This document shows positions 7,696-15,166 of a DNA stretch of 38,993 nt, piece by piece. The position numbers and the translations under genes were made by a program. Every line of letters starts with the position of its first letter. Position 1 is the first letter of the stretch. The notes under the pieces are model-generated. The model searched no databases. It was not told the DNA's origin and saw nothing but the letters and a program-made list of their open reading frames with translations. Origin of the DNA: a virus; the IMG/VR virus record IMGVR_UViG_3300042879_001340, positions 1 to 38,993 of that record. One strand, given 5' to 3'.

Positions 7696-7770
7696 ACAGA
7701 TGACCTATCGAAAGCCCTTCAAAACCTAACGGCTATGCGGTATAGGTTGACCTACTCGGAGTGACAAACC

Positions 7771-7965
7771 ATGCTGACCCTCAACAAGCACCAGCAACGC
7801 GAAGTGAACACGGCGATTGCGCGCCTTCCCGTGCTCGGCACCGACTACGCTGCACGCTGCATTAGCGCGCTGTACCGCGCAGCGCTGCGCGACGCTCAGA
7901 AGCGCGAGCTGCTCTCGATTGCCACGGCCTACAAGCTGCTCAGCTCGCCCGACTTCATCATCTGA
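7771..7965 (+). CDS. Small early protein of unknown function, 64 aa
   Basis: First gene of the rightward small-gene block. It encodes a mostly helical, soluble protein with a basic and Ala/Leu-rich character (LNKHQQREVNTAIARLP at the start, ALRDAQKRELLSIATAYKLL near the end). No signal peptide or membrane segment, and no domain that I recognise. GGAG lies 12 bases before the ATG. Its place behind the control region suggests early expression and perhaps a host-takeover role, but nothing in the sequence proves that. Confidence 0.75.
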   Translation: MLTLNKHQQREVNTAIARLPVLGTDYAARCISALYRAALRDAQKRELLSIATAYKLLSSPDFII

Positions 7966-7975
7966 CACTCAACCC

Positions 7976-7993
7976 GCGCCCCTACGGGGGCGC
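7976..7993 (+). promoter_or_regulatory. Intergenic hairpin 1 with UACG tetraloop
   Basis: GCGCCCC-TACG-GGGGCGC has a perfect 7-bp stem closed by C-G around a UNCG-type loop, an unusually stable RNA fold. It lies between stop codon 7965 and start codon 8013, with GGAG (8000-8003) just downstream. No T run follows. The surrounding leader resembles that at 8231-8275. Confidence 0.6.
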
Positions 7994-8012
7994 ACTATTG
8001 GAGACTGACACT

Positions 8013-8228
8013 ATGGATCACATTGGACAAATGCCTAATGCTTACGCGTGCGCACTGGAAACGCTTGGCAATGGCGACAGAACATCGGCACGGCTTACGG
8101 AGCTGATTGATCACTTTGAACGTGCTACGGGCCTGCAGTCTACGCCCGAAATGGTCCCTCACTTGCAGGATTGGCGAGACGCCACGCATCGCATTGCTGC
8201 TCGTCGCTACTACGATTTTCCCGCCTAA
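8013..8228 (+). CDS. Small early protein of unknown function, 71 aa
   Basis: A soluble mixed protein beginning MDHIGQMPNAYACALETLG with a helical middle (LTELIDHFERATGLQ) and basic C-terminus (HRIAARRYYDFPA). No recognised domain. An in-frame TTG at 7998 is an alternative start, but it overlaps the ribosome site; ATG 8013 with GGAG nine bases upstream is preferred. The upstream leader, hairpin 1 plus GGAGACTGACA, is nearly repeated ahead of the next gene. Confidence 0.75.
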   Translation: MDHIGQMPNAYACALETLGNGDRTSARLTELIDHFERATGLQSTPEMVPHLQDWRDATHRIAARRYYDFPA

Positions 8229-8238
8229 CCCTCAACCC

Positions 8239-8256
8239 GCGCGCCTTCGGGGGCGC
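8239..8256 (+). promoter_or_regulatory. Intergenic hairpin 2 with UUCG tetraloop
   Basis: GCGCGCC-TTCG-GGGGCGC pairs with one mismatch and has the C(UUCG)G loop. Together with flanking sequence (CTCAACCCGCG before, GGAGACTGACA after) it is a second copy of the element at 7976-7993, placed identically between two small genes. No T run, so processing, stability or translational control is likelier than termination. Confidence 0.6.
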
Positions 8257-8275
8257 ATCCTCGGAGACTGACACC

Positions 8276-8470
8276 ATGAAAACAACGCCTCAATTCACTT
8301 GGTTTCGTCGGGGTGTTGGCGCCGAACGATGGGGCGCCAACACTCGCTCGCGCGTTGCAGCCATGCTCCGCGTCGCTCGCGCGCGCCGCGAGTGCGAGCG
8401 AGTCGATATCGGCTTGTATCGCATCACGCGCCGCGGCTGCGGCGTTATGGCGCTGATCCGCACGCGCTGA
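8276..8470 (+). CDS. Small Arg-rich early protein of unknown function, 64 aa
   Basis: Strongly basic: about a quarter of residues are Arg, with ARARRECERVD in the middle and YRITRRGCGVMALIRTR at the C-terminus. A charge like this fits nucleic-acid binding, but no fold is recognisable and high-GC DNA also favours Arg codons. GGAG lies upstream of the ATG at 8276, in a leader copied from the previous gene. Moderate confidence that it is translated. Confidence 0.65.
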   Translation: MKTTPQFTWFRRGVGAERWGANTRSRVAAMLRVARARRECERVDIGLYRITRRGCGVMALIRTR

Positions 8471-8480
8471 TCCACCCGCC

Positions 8481-8503
8481 TAGGCGCCCCGTGCGGGCGC
8501 CTA
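8481..8503 (+). promoter_or_regulatory. Intergenic hairpin 3, perfect 9-bp stem
   Basis: TAGGCGCCC-CGTGC-GGGCGCCTA is a perfect inverted repeat 10 bp past the stop codon at 8470, ahead of the gene at 8549. It is the third stem-loop placed between genes of this block. No T run follows, so it is not a typical intrinsic terminator. Confidence 0.55.
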
Positions 8504-8548
8504 TGGGGTGCACCAGCGCCAGACCCACACTACATGGAGTGACACGAC

Positions 8549-8869
8549 ATGATCCAGATCACCCGCGTCGAAACCGTTTACCCCGCACCCGCCGACGATG
8601 AAGGCGACTACTGCCCCGACGGCGAGGCGTCATCGACCGACGATAGCGTGAGCTTCCGCGAGCTGGTCAACCTGCTGCGCGAACACTCGATGCCCTCCTG
8701 CAGCCCCGCGCGCGGCGAGCCCTTTGAGTGGGTTAGCAGCGAGCCCTATCAGGACCCCTACAGCGGAGAATGGACCGAGACGTCCGTCCACTACAGCCGC
8801 GCCAACCCCCCGCGCATGGCCAAATATTGGCGCGCCGCCATGCGCGCTGCTGGCCTCGTTCGCGCCTAA
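8549..8869 (+). CDS. Acidic small phage protein of unknown function, 106 aa
   Basis: Soluble and acidic in the first 60 residues (ADDEGDYCPDGEASSTDD near 14-31), with a helix FRELVNLLREHSM near 37-49, then an aromatic region (EPYQDPYSGEWTETSVHYS near 65-83) and a basic helical end (AKYWRAAMRAAGLV). It is the best-conserved-looking of the early small proteins, but I cannot name a family. GGAG with 9-bp spacing precedes ATG 8549. Acidic early proteins are sometimes DNA mimics; that is speculation here. Confidence 0.8.
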   Translation: MIQITRVETVYPAPADDEGDYCPDGEASSTDDSVSFRELVNLLREHSMPSCSPARGEPFEWVSSEPYQDPYSGEWTETSVHYSRANPPRMAKYWRAAMRAAGLVRA

Positions 8870-8884
8870 CCCGGAGCCCGCATC

Positions 8885-9079
8885 ATGAACCGAATCACCC
8901 GCGCCCGTGACGTGCGCCGCGCCTTCCGCGCCTTCTGGCGTGCCCGTTGCGCCGCTGTACCGGCGTACCGCACCGATAAGCCTGCCATGCGGCAAGCCTT
9001 CTCGTGTTTCATCGACGACCTGAACCGAGACGGGCGCATTAGCGACCGCCTCGCGTTTACCGTCACCCTCGAAGCCTAA
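8885..9079 (+). CDS. Small basic early protein of unknown function, 64 aa
   Basis: Begins MNRITRARDVRRAFRAFWRA, a basic amphipathic helix, and ends in an acidic stretch DDLNRDGRISDRLAF. No recognised domain. It is separated from the previous gene by 15 bp and has CGGAGC upstream; the same CCCGGAGCC(C/G)GCATC leader is repeated before the next gene at 9095, so the two small genes share their translation signal. Confidence 0.7.
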   Translation: MNRITRARDVRRAFRAFWRARCAAVPAYRTDKPAMRQAFSCFIDDLNRDGRISDRLAFTVTLEA

Positions 9080-9094
9080 CCCGGAGCCGGCATC

Positions 9095-9508
9095 ATGCCC
9101 ACCAAGAAAGAAGCCGCGCGCCTCACGGCGCAGGAAAACGCCCTCTGCGCCCTCGGATTCACGCCCGACGAAGCCGATCGCCTGCGGCGCGTCAGCCTCA
9201 CCCTGCGCCGCTGGCACGAGCTGGAATGCGGCATTGACGGCGGCTGCATCGAGCGCGACGATGCCACCGGGCGCCCGTACTGGCGCGCGGATAGCGGGCG
9301 CCGCTGGCCCGTGGCCGACCGCGAGACGGGCGCGCTTCTGCGCCTGCAATCCATCATTTACGCCCGTAACGCGCGCATGCCCGAGCCCGTCTGGACCTAC
9401 ATCCAGCCCGATCCGCGCGGCGCCGCGCTCTACATCCTGCGCCCCGGTGACGTGCCAGCGGGCGCCAGCGCCGATAGCTACTACACCCGGGGGCATTGTG
9501 TCTACTAA
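9095..9508 (+). CDS. Early phage protein of unknown function, 137 aa
   Basis: A soluble helical N-terminus (KKEAARLTAQENALCALGF, then PDEADRLRRVSLTLRRWHELEC) leads into a mixed C-terminal half with WTYIQPDPRGAALYILRPGD. The LRRVSLTLRRWHELECG segment is a strong amphipathic helix. No catalytic motif is evident. GGAG precedes ATG 9095 in a leader shared with the previous gene. It is the longest early gene of the block and clearly coding by composition. Confidence 0.82.
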   Translation: MPTKKEAARLTAQENALCALGFTPDEADRLRRVSLTLRRWHELECGIDGGCIERDDATGRPYWRADSGRRWPVADRETGALLRLQSIIYARNARMPEPVWTYIQPDPRGAALYILRPGDVPAGASADSYYTRGHCVY

Positions 9509-9632
9509 CCCCCGTAGAGGCCCCTTGTGGCCCTTCCCGCCCGTGCCCCTAGATTACCCTTCCCTGCCCCCGGACGCGCGGCCCGTGCGCGCGCCACGTC
9601 CACCCCTGCCGGCCGAGCCGGCGCCGTTCTAG
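9498..9632 (+). CDS. Possible Pro-rich small protein, 44 aa
   Basis: A GTG at 9498, overlapping the end of the previous gene by 11 bp and preceded by GGGGGC, opens a 44-codon frame rich in Pro (about a third of residues) and ending LPAEPAPF. It fills an otherwise 134-bp gap and stops one base into the ribosome site (AGGAG, 9631-9635) of the next gene. Composition could also be chance in GC-rich DNA, so this is tentative. Confidence 0.4.
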   Translation: MSTNPRRGPLWPFPPVPLDYPSLPPDARPVRAPRPPLPAEPAPF

Positions 9633-9642
9633 GAGATTGACC

Positions 9643-9936
9643 ATGCACACAATAGAAACCCGTTACCCCGACGGAACCCGCGCCCGGTACACCCTCGCGC
9701 CAGGCTCCACCGTGCCCCTGCAGCTGGCAGCGCTCAAGCCCCTGCGCAAGCCCCGGCCGAAGCCCTGCAAGCGCACCTATCCGAAATGGGACCCGGCCAT
9801 GTCCACGAAGGACTACATCGGCGCGTACTGGCGCGCGAACGGGCTATGCGGCAAGCCCGCGCAACTCTTCGCGCCCCTGCCCGACCGACCCGCGCCGTTC
9901 TATATGGGCGTGGATAGCGTGGAGGTGGACGAATGA
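9643..9936 (+). CDS. Small phage protein of unknown function, 97 aa
   Basis: Opens with a beta-like stretch (TIETRYPDGTRARYTLAPGS), then a basic Pro/Lys-rich linker (LKPLRKPRPKPCKRTYPKW near 30-48) and a C-terminal part with STKDYIGAYWRANGL and an acidic tail. No family recognised. AGGAG seven bases before ATG 9643 sets the start; a TTG at 9637 is less likely. The stop codon overlaps the start of the next gene (ATGA). Confidence 0.78.
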   Translation: MHTIETRYPDGTRARYTLAPGSTVPLQLAALKPLRKPRPKPCKRTYPKWDPAMSTKDYIGAYWRANGLCGKPAQLFAPLPDRPAPFYMGVDSVEVDE

Positions 9937-10040
9937 GCCTCCTCCTCGTCTGCGCTTCGCTGGCCGTCATCTGGACCTTCTGCCCGTGGTGGCTGGCCCT
10001 GCCCATTACCCTTATTGGCCTGCTTTGCGAGGTGGACTGA
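9933..10040 (+). CDS. Small membrane peptide, 35 aa
   Basis: ATG overlaps the previous stop codon (ATGA) and GGAGGTGG lies just before it. The peptide is nearly all hydrophobic: MSLLLVCASLAVIWTFC followed by a second hydrophobic run ending LLCEVD, enough for one or two membrane passes. Its tight coupling on both sides supports translation. A role in membrane remodelling, superinfection exclusion or early lysis control is possible but not shown. Confidence 0.6.
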   Translation: MSLLLVCASLAVIWTFCPWWLALPITLIGLLCEVD

Positions 10041-10102
10041 TGGTTTGGGCACTTCTCGCCGCACTCGTGGCGGCTTGCATCCTCATCGCCCTTGATCTAT
10101 AG
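10040..10102 (+). CDS. Tiny membrane peptide, 20 aa
   Basis: The ATG shares its first base with the last of the previous stop codon (TGATG), and GAGGTGG lies upstream. The 20 residues (MVWALLAALVAACILIALDL) form a single perfect membrane helix. It ends the operon 48 bp before the terminator at 10151. Coupled hydrophobic microproteins are common in phage operons; function unknown. Its small size makes coding status uncertain. Confidence 0.5.
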   Translation: MVWALLAALVAACILIALDL

Positions 10103-10150
10103 TCAGCACCGCTAGTTGTCATCTCCTCTCTGCCGCGCCTCGCGGCTTAG

Positions 10151-10184
10151 GCCCGCCAGCCACAAGCCGGCGGGCCTTCTTTTT
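10151..10184 (+). terminator. Intrinsic terminator of the rightward small-gene operon
   Basis: A 10-bp stem with one mismatch (GCCCGCCAGC 10151-10160 with GCCGGCGGGC 10166-10175, 5-nt loop) is followed by CTTCTTTTT. A second small hairpin (GCCGCG-CCT-CGCGGC, 10132-10146) precedes it. The T run overlaps the stop codon of the convergent primase gene. Only 80 bp (10103-10182) separate the two genes. Confidence 0.85.
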
Positions 10185-12498
10185 AGCCCTTCACGCGCGC
10201 GATGATTTCCGCGCTACTGGGCGAAGGAAGCTCCAACAGCCGGCGCGCGTCCGACTTTGAGCCCGTCCAGTCGGGCGCGCGGTAGGCGTGGCGCTTCGTC
10301 GGGTGATCCACGCTATAAACCCGGCCCATATCGTGCCAGCCGGCCTCCCTGAGCCCGTGGAACAGCGCAGGGACGACGATTTTGAGGTGCGAGGGGGCCA
10401 GGGCTTGGAGCGTGTCGCAAAGGCCTTGCCACGGGCCGCCAACGACTCCACGGGCAAACGGGCCGAGCCGGTAGGTGGCCTGCTCGACAATCCACGCCTC
10501 AGAGCCGCTCAAACCGGCCTGCAGCATGATGGCCTTAGCTTCCGTCATCATCGGCGCCGCGCCAGGCTGGAACGCCGAAACATCCCGCGCCAGCAGCCAG
10601 CCGGCAATGGCCTCATACCCGCCGGTCTCGTACCAGGCCCACAAGGCGGCGGCAGCGTCTTTCGCCATCGGCTCGCCACCGGACCAAGTGACGAACCATC
10701 GGCGGTCGTCCGATGGCAGGGAGATGGCCGCGCGCTCGTTTGTGAAGGCGACCACCAGCAGACGGTTAAGCGCATCGTAGGGGTGCAGGCCCTTGCGCTG
10801 AATCGGGATCGTCTCAGGCGGGGCGGCCAGGATCGGCTTGAGGGTGTTTTCCAGAGCCCGGCGGTCCCGGGCCTCAGTCTGGCGCAGTTCGTTCAGGACA
10901 AGGACTTCCGACTCGTAAGCGTAGCCCCATTGGCTGGTGATCTCCTCATTCCGCACAAGCGAGACATTCGCCTTGCCCACGGCCCAGAAGAACGGCGCCC
11001 ACAGGGTATCCTTACCCGCGCCCGGCGTGCCCCCGTGCAGGATGCCGTGGTTCACCTTGACGCGCGGGTTCTGCAGCTTGTAGGCCATGACATCCAGCAC
11101 ATGCGCCCGCTCGGCCGCATCGGGGATCAGCGCCTCGGCGTGCGCCAGCCAGCGGCCCACGTCAGCATCCGGCGCCGGGGCGGCCACGGGCCGCGCGTCG
11201 CGCCAGCGGTTGCCGTACACATCCCCGGAGCGCGACACGAGGACCGACTCGCCGGCCGCATAGGTGACGCCCTGCAGCACTCGGCCGCCCTTGGCCTGCC
11301 GGTGTTCGTCATAACAGACTGACGACTCGATCTTCGGGTTCTTGCCATGGATTGAGCGACATGAGATGTGCCGGAAGATCGCATTGAAGTTGCCGCGCGA
11401 CAGTTGCCGGCGCTCCTCAAGGTCGAAGTAAGCGTCATCGGCCACCAGGTAGGCAAAACGATCCCACCAGCCGGCCTTCTCGACCCGTCCGACCTCGCGG
11501 CGCTCGACCTCGGCCAGTGCCTGCGCGGCCTCGGCGGCCAGCTCAGGCGGCGGCGTCAGGCGGCCGATGGTTTGCAGCATGGCGGCCTGCAGCAGTTCGT
11601 CGCGCAGGCCAGGCGTGTGCTTCGGCCCGCCCTGCTCGGCCACCCAATCGAGGAACCACGCGGAATCAAGATCAACGCAATGCGAGTGCAGGCAGCAAAA
11701 CGACCGGCCGGAAGGCAGATAGCGGCCCTCGGGGTTGCCGTCCGTGTGCGAGGCGGCGTTCGGGCACACGACGCCCATCCAGCCCTGCGGATTCGGGCGC
11801 GACAGCACCAGCCCGCGGCTTGACAGCCAGGCGGCCACATCGTCGGCCCCATCGTCGGCCAGGCGCACGGGCTTCGGCCCGCTCGACGAGACGGGCTTGG
11901 GCGTGACGCCCAGCGCGGCGCATATTTCCGCGAGCGAGTATTCCCGCTTGCGGTCGAACTCCACCAGGCGCGCGGCGAACCCGCCCGCGTTGGGCTTGAG
12001 GTTGACCGACCCGGGCAAGCGAAAATTGCGCACCGGGTTGCACGCGCCGGGGTCGGTGTAGCCCGCCTCGGCAATCGCCTCGATGGCGGCGGCATACTCG
12101 GCCTTCGTCGGCTGTTCGCCAAAGGCGTAGCCCCACTGATAGTTGCCGGGGCTCGTCTCCATGATCCATGTCGGGGCCAGCGGCGGCTCCTTGGACTTTG
12201 TGCCGATGTCGTCCAGCATCATCGCCAGCACATACTCGCAGTTCGCCGCGCTGGCGCTTGGCTTGCCCACGATGAAGCGGTCGATCACAAAGCTGGCCGT
12301 ATTGCCAAACCACGCCTCGTCGGCCTTCACCCTGCGCGTGGGCAGGAACGCCGGCCAGGTCGCCTTCACGGCCCCATCGGGGTGCAACTGCACCTCGCCG
12401 CCCTCCCCGCGCCGGGGGGTTTGCCGCACGATCAGGGCCGTCTCGCCCTCGGGGGCCAGCGCGGCCAGCCATTCGATGAACTCTGCTGTCGTTGTCAT
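10183..12498 (-). CDS. Primase-helicase (RepB-like primase plus SF3/DUF5906-type helicase)
   Basis: Likely makes primers and unwinds DNA at the fork. In 771 aa I see an N-terminal archaeo-eukaryotic type primase region: MLDDIGTKS at 94-102 with paired Asp, GNYQWGYAF at 118-126, and RNFRLPGSVNLK at 157-168, a pattern of RepB-like phage primases. A Cys/His cluster at 245-274 (CPN..H.....CCLHSHC) may bind zinc. The C-terminal half is an SF3-type ATPase: Walker A GGTPGAGKDT (489-498), Walker B VLVLNELR (532-539), sensor AFTNERAAISLP (584-595) with an Arg finger-like DDRR. ATG 12498 overlaps the polymerase stop (ATGA). Confidence 0.9.
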   Translation of the reverse strand: MTTTAEFIEWLAALAPEGETALIVRQTPRRGEGGEVQLHPDGAVKATWPAFLPTRRVKADEAWFGNTASFVIDRFIVGKPSASAANCEYVLAMMLDDIGTKSKEPPLAPTWIMETSPGNYQWGYAFGEQPTKAEYAAAIEAIAEAGYTDPGACNPVRNFRLPGSVNLKPNAGGFAARLVEFDRKREYSLAEICAALGVTPKPVSSSGPKPVRLADDGADDVAAWLSSRGLVLSRPNPQGWMGVVCPNAASHTDGNPEGRYLPSGRSFCCLHSHCVDLDSAWFLDWVAEQGGPKHTPGLRDELLQAAMLQTIGRLTPPPELAAEAAQALAEVERREVGRVEKAGWWDRFAYLVADDAYFDLEERRQLSRGNFNAIFRHISCRSIHGKNPKIESSVCYDEHRQAKGGRVLQGVTYAAGESVLVSRSGDVYGNRWRDARPVAAPAPDADVGRWLAHAEALIPDAAERAHVLDVMAYKLQNPRVKVNHGILHGGTPGAGKDTLWAPFFWAVGKANVSLVRNEEITSQWGYAYESEVLVLNELRQTEARDRRALENTLKPILAAPPETIPIQRKGLHPYDALNRLLVVAFTNERAAISLPSDDRRWFVTWSGGEPMAKDAAAALWAWYETGGYEAIAGWLLARDVSAFQPGAAPMMTEAKAIMLQAGLSGSEAWIVEQATYRLGPFARGVVGGPWQGLCDTLQALAPSHLKIVVPALFHGLREAGWHDMGRVYSVDHPTKRHAYRAPDWTGSKSDARRLLELPSPSSAEIIARVKG

Positions 12499-14471
12499 TT
12501 CCCGTATCTCTCCATCGTTTTGATGCCAATGTCCAGCGGCAGACCTGCCGCCCACTCAGGCGGCGTCGTCATCACGCGCCGCATCAGTTCAGTCGTGCCC
12601 TCGGGGTCGGCCGTCTCGCAGACCACTTCGTCGTGGACATGCAGCACGGCCTCGGGCAGAGCCCGCAGCGCCCCGCGCAGCAGATCGTGCGCGGTGGCCT
12701 GCGTGACGTTCTCGCACGCCAGCCCCGGCCACAGGCGGGCTCGGGGCCACTCCTTGGCGTCGGCCGCAGGCTTCCAGGCGGCCTTGGCGTAGCTGATACC
12801 GTCAGAGTCCAGGCGCGCATAGGGGTAGCAGAGGATACGCCCGGACGGCAGCGCATACCAGAGGTGAACCCCGTCAAACAGGTAGGTTATCCGGCCCGCG
12901 CTGAACTCCTGCCCGCGCTTACGCATAGCGGCCATGTAGGCCCGCTCAAGGTCCGACCAGAACGCAGGCGCCCACGGGTTCGCGCGCCGCCAGGCGTTGA
13001 CCATGCGCCGACTCTCGACCTCGGGCAGCACGACGCCGTAGGCGCGGCCCATCGCGTTGAACGCGCCGACGCTCCCCGCGAAGCCGCAGGCCAATTCCTG
13101 CACCTTGCCGAGTTGGCGCTGCGCCGTCGCCTCGGGCTCCTCGTCCTCGTAGCCGGCCAGGATGTCGGCATAGGGGCGGCCAAAGGTCGCAGCGGCGTTG
13201 ACGATGTAGGCGTCCAGGCGCTGCCGGAAGGCGTCCAGTTTGGCCTCGCCCGCGGGCGACTTCGCCAGCCACGGGTTGACCCGGCCCTCGATGGCCGACC
13301 AATCGGCCACGACGAACGAGTGGCCAGGCGCGGGGATCAGCGACGGGCGCAGCATGCCGCGCAGCACGTCGGTTACCCGCTTGCCGAACTGAGGCACGAT
13401 CTGGTGGCCGCGCACCATCGCGTGGCGCACGGCCTGCGGGTCTTTGGCGGTCTTGCGGGTGAAGTTGTGGACTTGCGCCCCGTAGCTGGACGCCCGCCCG
13501 GTGGCCGCGCCGCCCGCGAAGACGAACGCGCCGCGCACCCGGTGGTCTTCCACGTCGGCCAGTTCCTCCAGCCGCTTGAACTTCGCCACGCTGGAGGCCC
13601 AGAGGTCATCGGCGCACTGGATCACGTCAGCGACGTGCGCCGGCACCTCGTCGGGGTTTTCCTCGGCTAGAATCAGTAGCGCGGCACGGACGGACTTGTC
13701 GATGGACTGCTTTTCTTCGCCGTCTTTGTGGACCGTCATCAGGCGCCGCGCCTCGGGGCCGACGCGCTCCCAGACCCACTCGCGCATGCGCGGGCTGCGC
13801 ACGCTGGTGATGACGCCCTCGGTGATCTCCCGCACCTCGGCTTGGATGGCGTCCAGTTCTTGGACGGCGTACTGCTGCGCCGCGCGGCACAGCGCCACGT
13901 CGACCAGCACGCCGCGGTCGTTCACGCGCTCGTTGGCGTGGTAGTCGGCCAGCTCGTCGGCTGACAGGTCGCGCATGGCCTGACTGAACGCCCGCATGGC
14001 CCGCACGTCCTGCTCGCAGTAGGCCGCCATCTCGGCCATCAGCGCCGCGTCCTCGCGGAAGGTGCCATCGGCCTGCGGGATGGACAGCAGCCGGATCAGT
14101 TGCGCGCCCCGGTGATCCTTGCGCATGCCCGCGCCAGCGAACCGGCCCACGTCTTCCAAGCTGCCAGGCGCGCAGTTCGCGCGAGCCTGCGCTGCGGTGC
14201 AATAGAACTGCTCCAGATCGAAGTTGATCTGCAGCACATACCAGAAGATCAACCGCTCAAACGCGGCGTTGTGCGCCCGTATCTGGCCGGTGTGCTGCCG
14301 CACGGCCTCGGGGAATGTCTCGCCGGGGCGCCAGGTGACGACCTCATCGTCGTCGAAGGCGTAGGACATGCACAGCACCTCGGTGCTCATGTCCTGCGCG
14401 TAGTTGTAGACGCCCGCCGCCGTGATGTCCACGCGGGAGCGCGTCTCAAAATCCAGCCAAAGGATCGTCAC
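12495..14471 (-). CDS. Family A DNA polymerase with 3'-5' exonuclease
   Basis: Replicates the phage genome. With a GTG start at 14471 the protein has 658 aa. The proofreading exonuclease is complete: ILWLDFETRS (Asp7/Glu9), AHNAAFERLIFW near 67-78 and AYCEQDV (Asp155). The polymerase domain has GRASSYGAQVHNFTRK near 325-340, motif A FVVADWSAIEGRVN (Asp390), the O-helix region near 455-480, and motif C VHDEVVCE (613-615). All catalytic residues are present. An ATG at 14504 is in frame but would place a terminator-like hairpin in the coding sequence and adds a stretch unlike the family; neither start has a good ribosome site. Confidence 0.95.
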   Translation of the reverse strand: MTILWLDFETRSRVDITAAGVYNYAQDMSTEVLCMSYAFDDDEVVTWRPGETFPEAVRQHTGQIRAHNAAFERLIFWYVLQINFDLEQFYCTAAQARANCAPGSLEDVGRFAGAGMRKDHRGAQLIRLLSIPQADGTFREDAALMAEMAAYCEQDVRAMRAFSQAMRDLSADELADYHANERVNDRGVLVDVALCRAAQQYAVQELDAIQAEVREITEGVITSVRSPRMREWVWERVGPEARRLMTVHKDGEEKQSIDKSVRAALLILAEENPDEVPAHVADVIQCADDLWASSVAKFKRLEELADVEDHRVRGAFVFAGGAATGRASSYGAQVHNFTRKTAKDPQAVRHAMVRGHQIVPQFGKRVTDVLRGMLRPSLIPAPGHSFVVADWSAIEGRVNPWLAKSPAGEAKLDAFRQRLDAYIVNAAATFGRPYADILAGYEDEEPEATAQRQLGKVQELACGFAGSVGAFNAMGRAYGVVLPEVESRRMVNAWRRANPWAPAFWSDLERAYMAAMRKRGQEFSAGRITYLFDGVHLWYALPSGRILCYPYARLDSDGISYAKAAWKPAADAKEWPRARLWPGLACENVTQATAHDLLRGALRALPEAVLHVHDEVVCETADPEGTTELMRRVMTTPPEWAAGLPLDIGIKTMERYGK

Positions 14472-14475
14472 AGTC

Positions 14476-14498
14476 AAAAATGGGGGCCGTAGCCCCCA
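14476..14498 (-). terminator. Terminator or attenuator ahead of the polymerase gene
   Basis: On the minus strand a 7-bp perfect stem (TGGGGGC-TACG-GCCCCCA) is followed by TTTTT, within the 45 bp between the 212-aa gene and the polymerase GTG. Placed inside an operon, it would lower polymerase and primase transcription relative to upstream genes. It includes part of the longer polymerase reading frame, so the start-site choice matters. Confidence 0.65.
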
Positions 14499-14516
14499 TC
14501 CCATGCAAGTTGACGA

Positions 14517-15155
14517 TCAGGCCGCGCGACGGCGGCGGCCCGTGGGCTCGGGCTGCGCGGCCTCCGCGGGCTCAGGCGCCTCGGGGCCTTCCATGCCGAC
14601 CCACTCCACCACGTCAAACACCGGGGTGTAGATGCGACCGTAGGACTTGTGCTGGTAGTGATCCTTGCCGAGCTTGACCACCGGCACGGGCTTGCTCTGG
14701 TCCTTATCGACCTGCGTGGCGATCTCCACCGCCAGCGCCTGCACCGCACGCCGCCCGCCCACGCTGGTGACGGTGTAGCGGGCGTCCATGCCAGCGTCCT
14801 CGCCGCTGACGCACTTGAGGCTGAAGCCGACCTGCGGCTCCCAGCCCTTCTTCGCGCCGGGGGGCGCGGCCTCCATGTCGGGCAGCGGCTGGGTGACGGG
14901 CACCATCTTCTCGCCCAGCACCTCGCCCTCACCCCACGCGATGAACCCGTGGACGAACGAGAACGGATTGACGGCCCACTTGCTGCCGTCCTCCACCTCG
15001 TCCTGATCCGCGCCGAACACCCAATGGCCCGTGCGGTCCATCTTGAGGATGACGGTGCCGCCGCCCGCGATGTCGGGGGCGACGGAGCGCAGCGCGGTGG
15101 CGAGGGACGTGACGGCCGGGAGGCCAGCGGACTTGAATGCGACCAGATTGGACAC
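14517..15155 (-). CDS. Replication-block protein of unknown function, possible ssDNA-binding role
   Basis: A 212-aa soluble protein between the Cas4/AddB-like nuclease and the polymerase. The N-terminal 130 residues are mixed alpha/beta with aromatic beta strands (GHWVFGADQDEVED, WAVNPFSFVHGFIAWGEGE); residues 100-190 hold further strands, and the end is acidic then basic (EPAEAAQPEPTGRRRRAA). In many phages this slot holds DUF2815, a proposed single-strand-binding protein, but this sequence lacks the pattern I associate with DUF2815. An OB-fold-like DNA-binding role is inferred from place and the charged tail only. GTG 15155 has AAGG seven bases upstream; the longer open frame is shadow. Confidence 0.8.
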   Translation of the reverse strand: MSNLVAFKSAGLPAVTSLATALRSVAPDIAGGGTVILKMDRTGHWVFGADQDEVEDGSKWAVNPFSFVHGFIAWGEGEVLGEKMVPVTQPLPDMEAAPPGAKKGWEPQVGFSLKCVSGEDAGMDARYTVTSVGGRRAVQALAVEIATQVDKDQSKPVPVVKLGKDHYQHKSYGRIYTPVFDVVEWVGMEGPEAPEPAEAAQPEPTGRRRRAA

Positions 15156-15166
15156 GATTGAACCTT

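Noticed and set aside
7100-7770. CRISPR array
   Set aside because: The CTAGGC elements are 9 bp with 3-bp variable parts and clusters 51 bp apart. There are no 28-37 bp direct repeats with spacers, nor cas genes; the DUF2800 nuclease is only Cas4-like.
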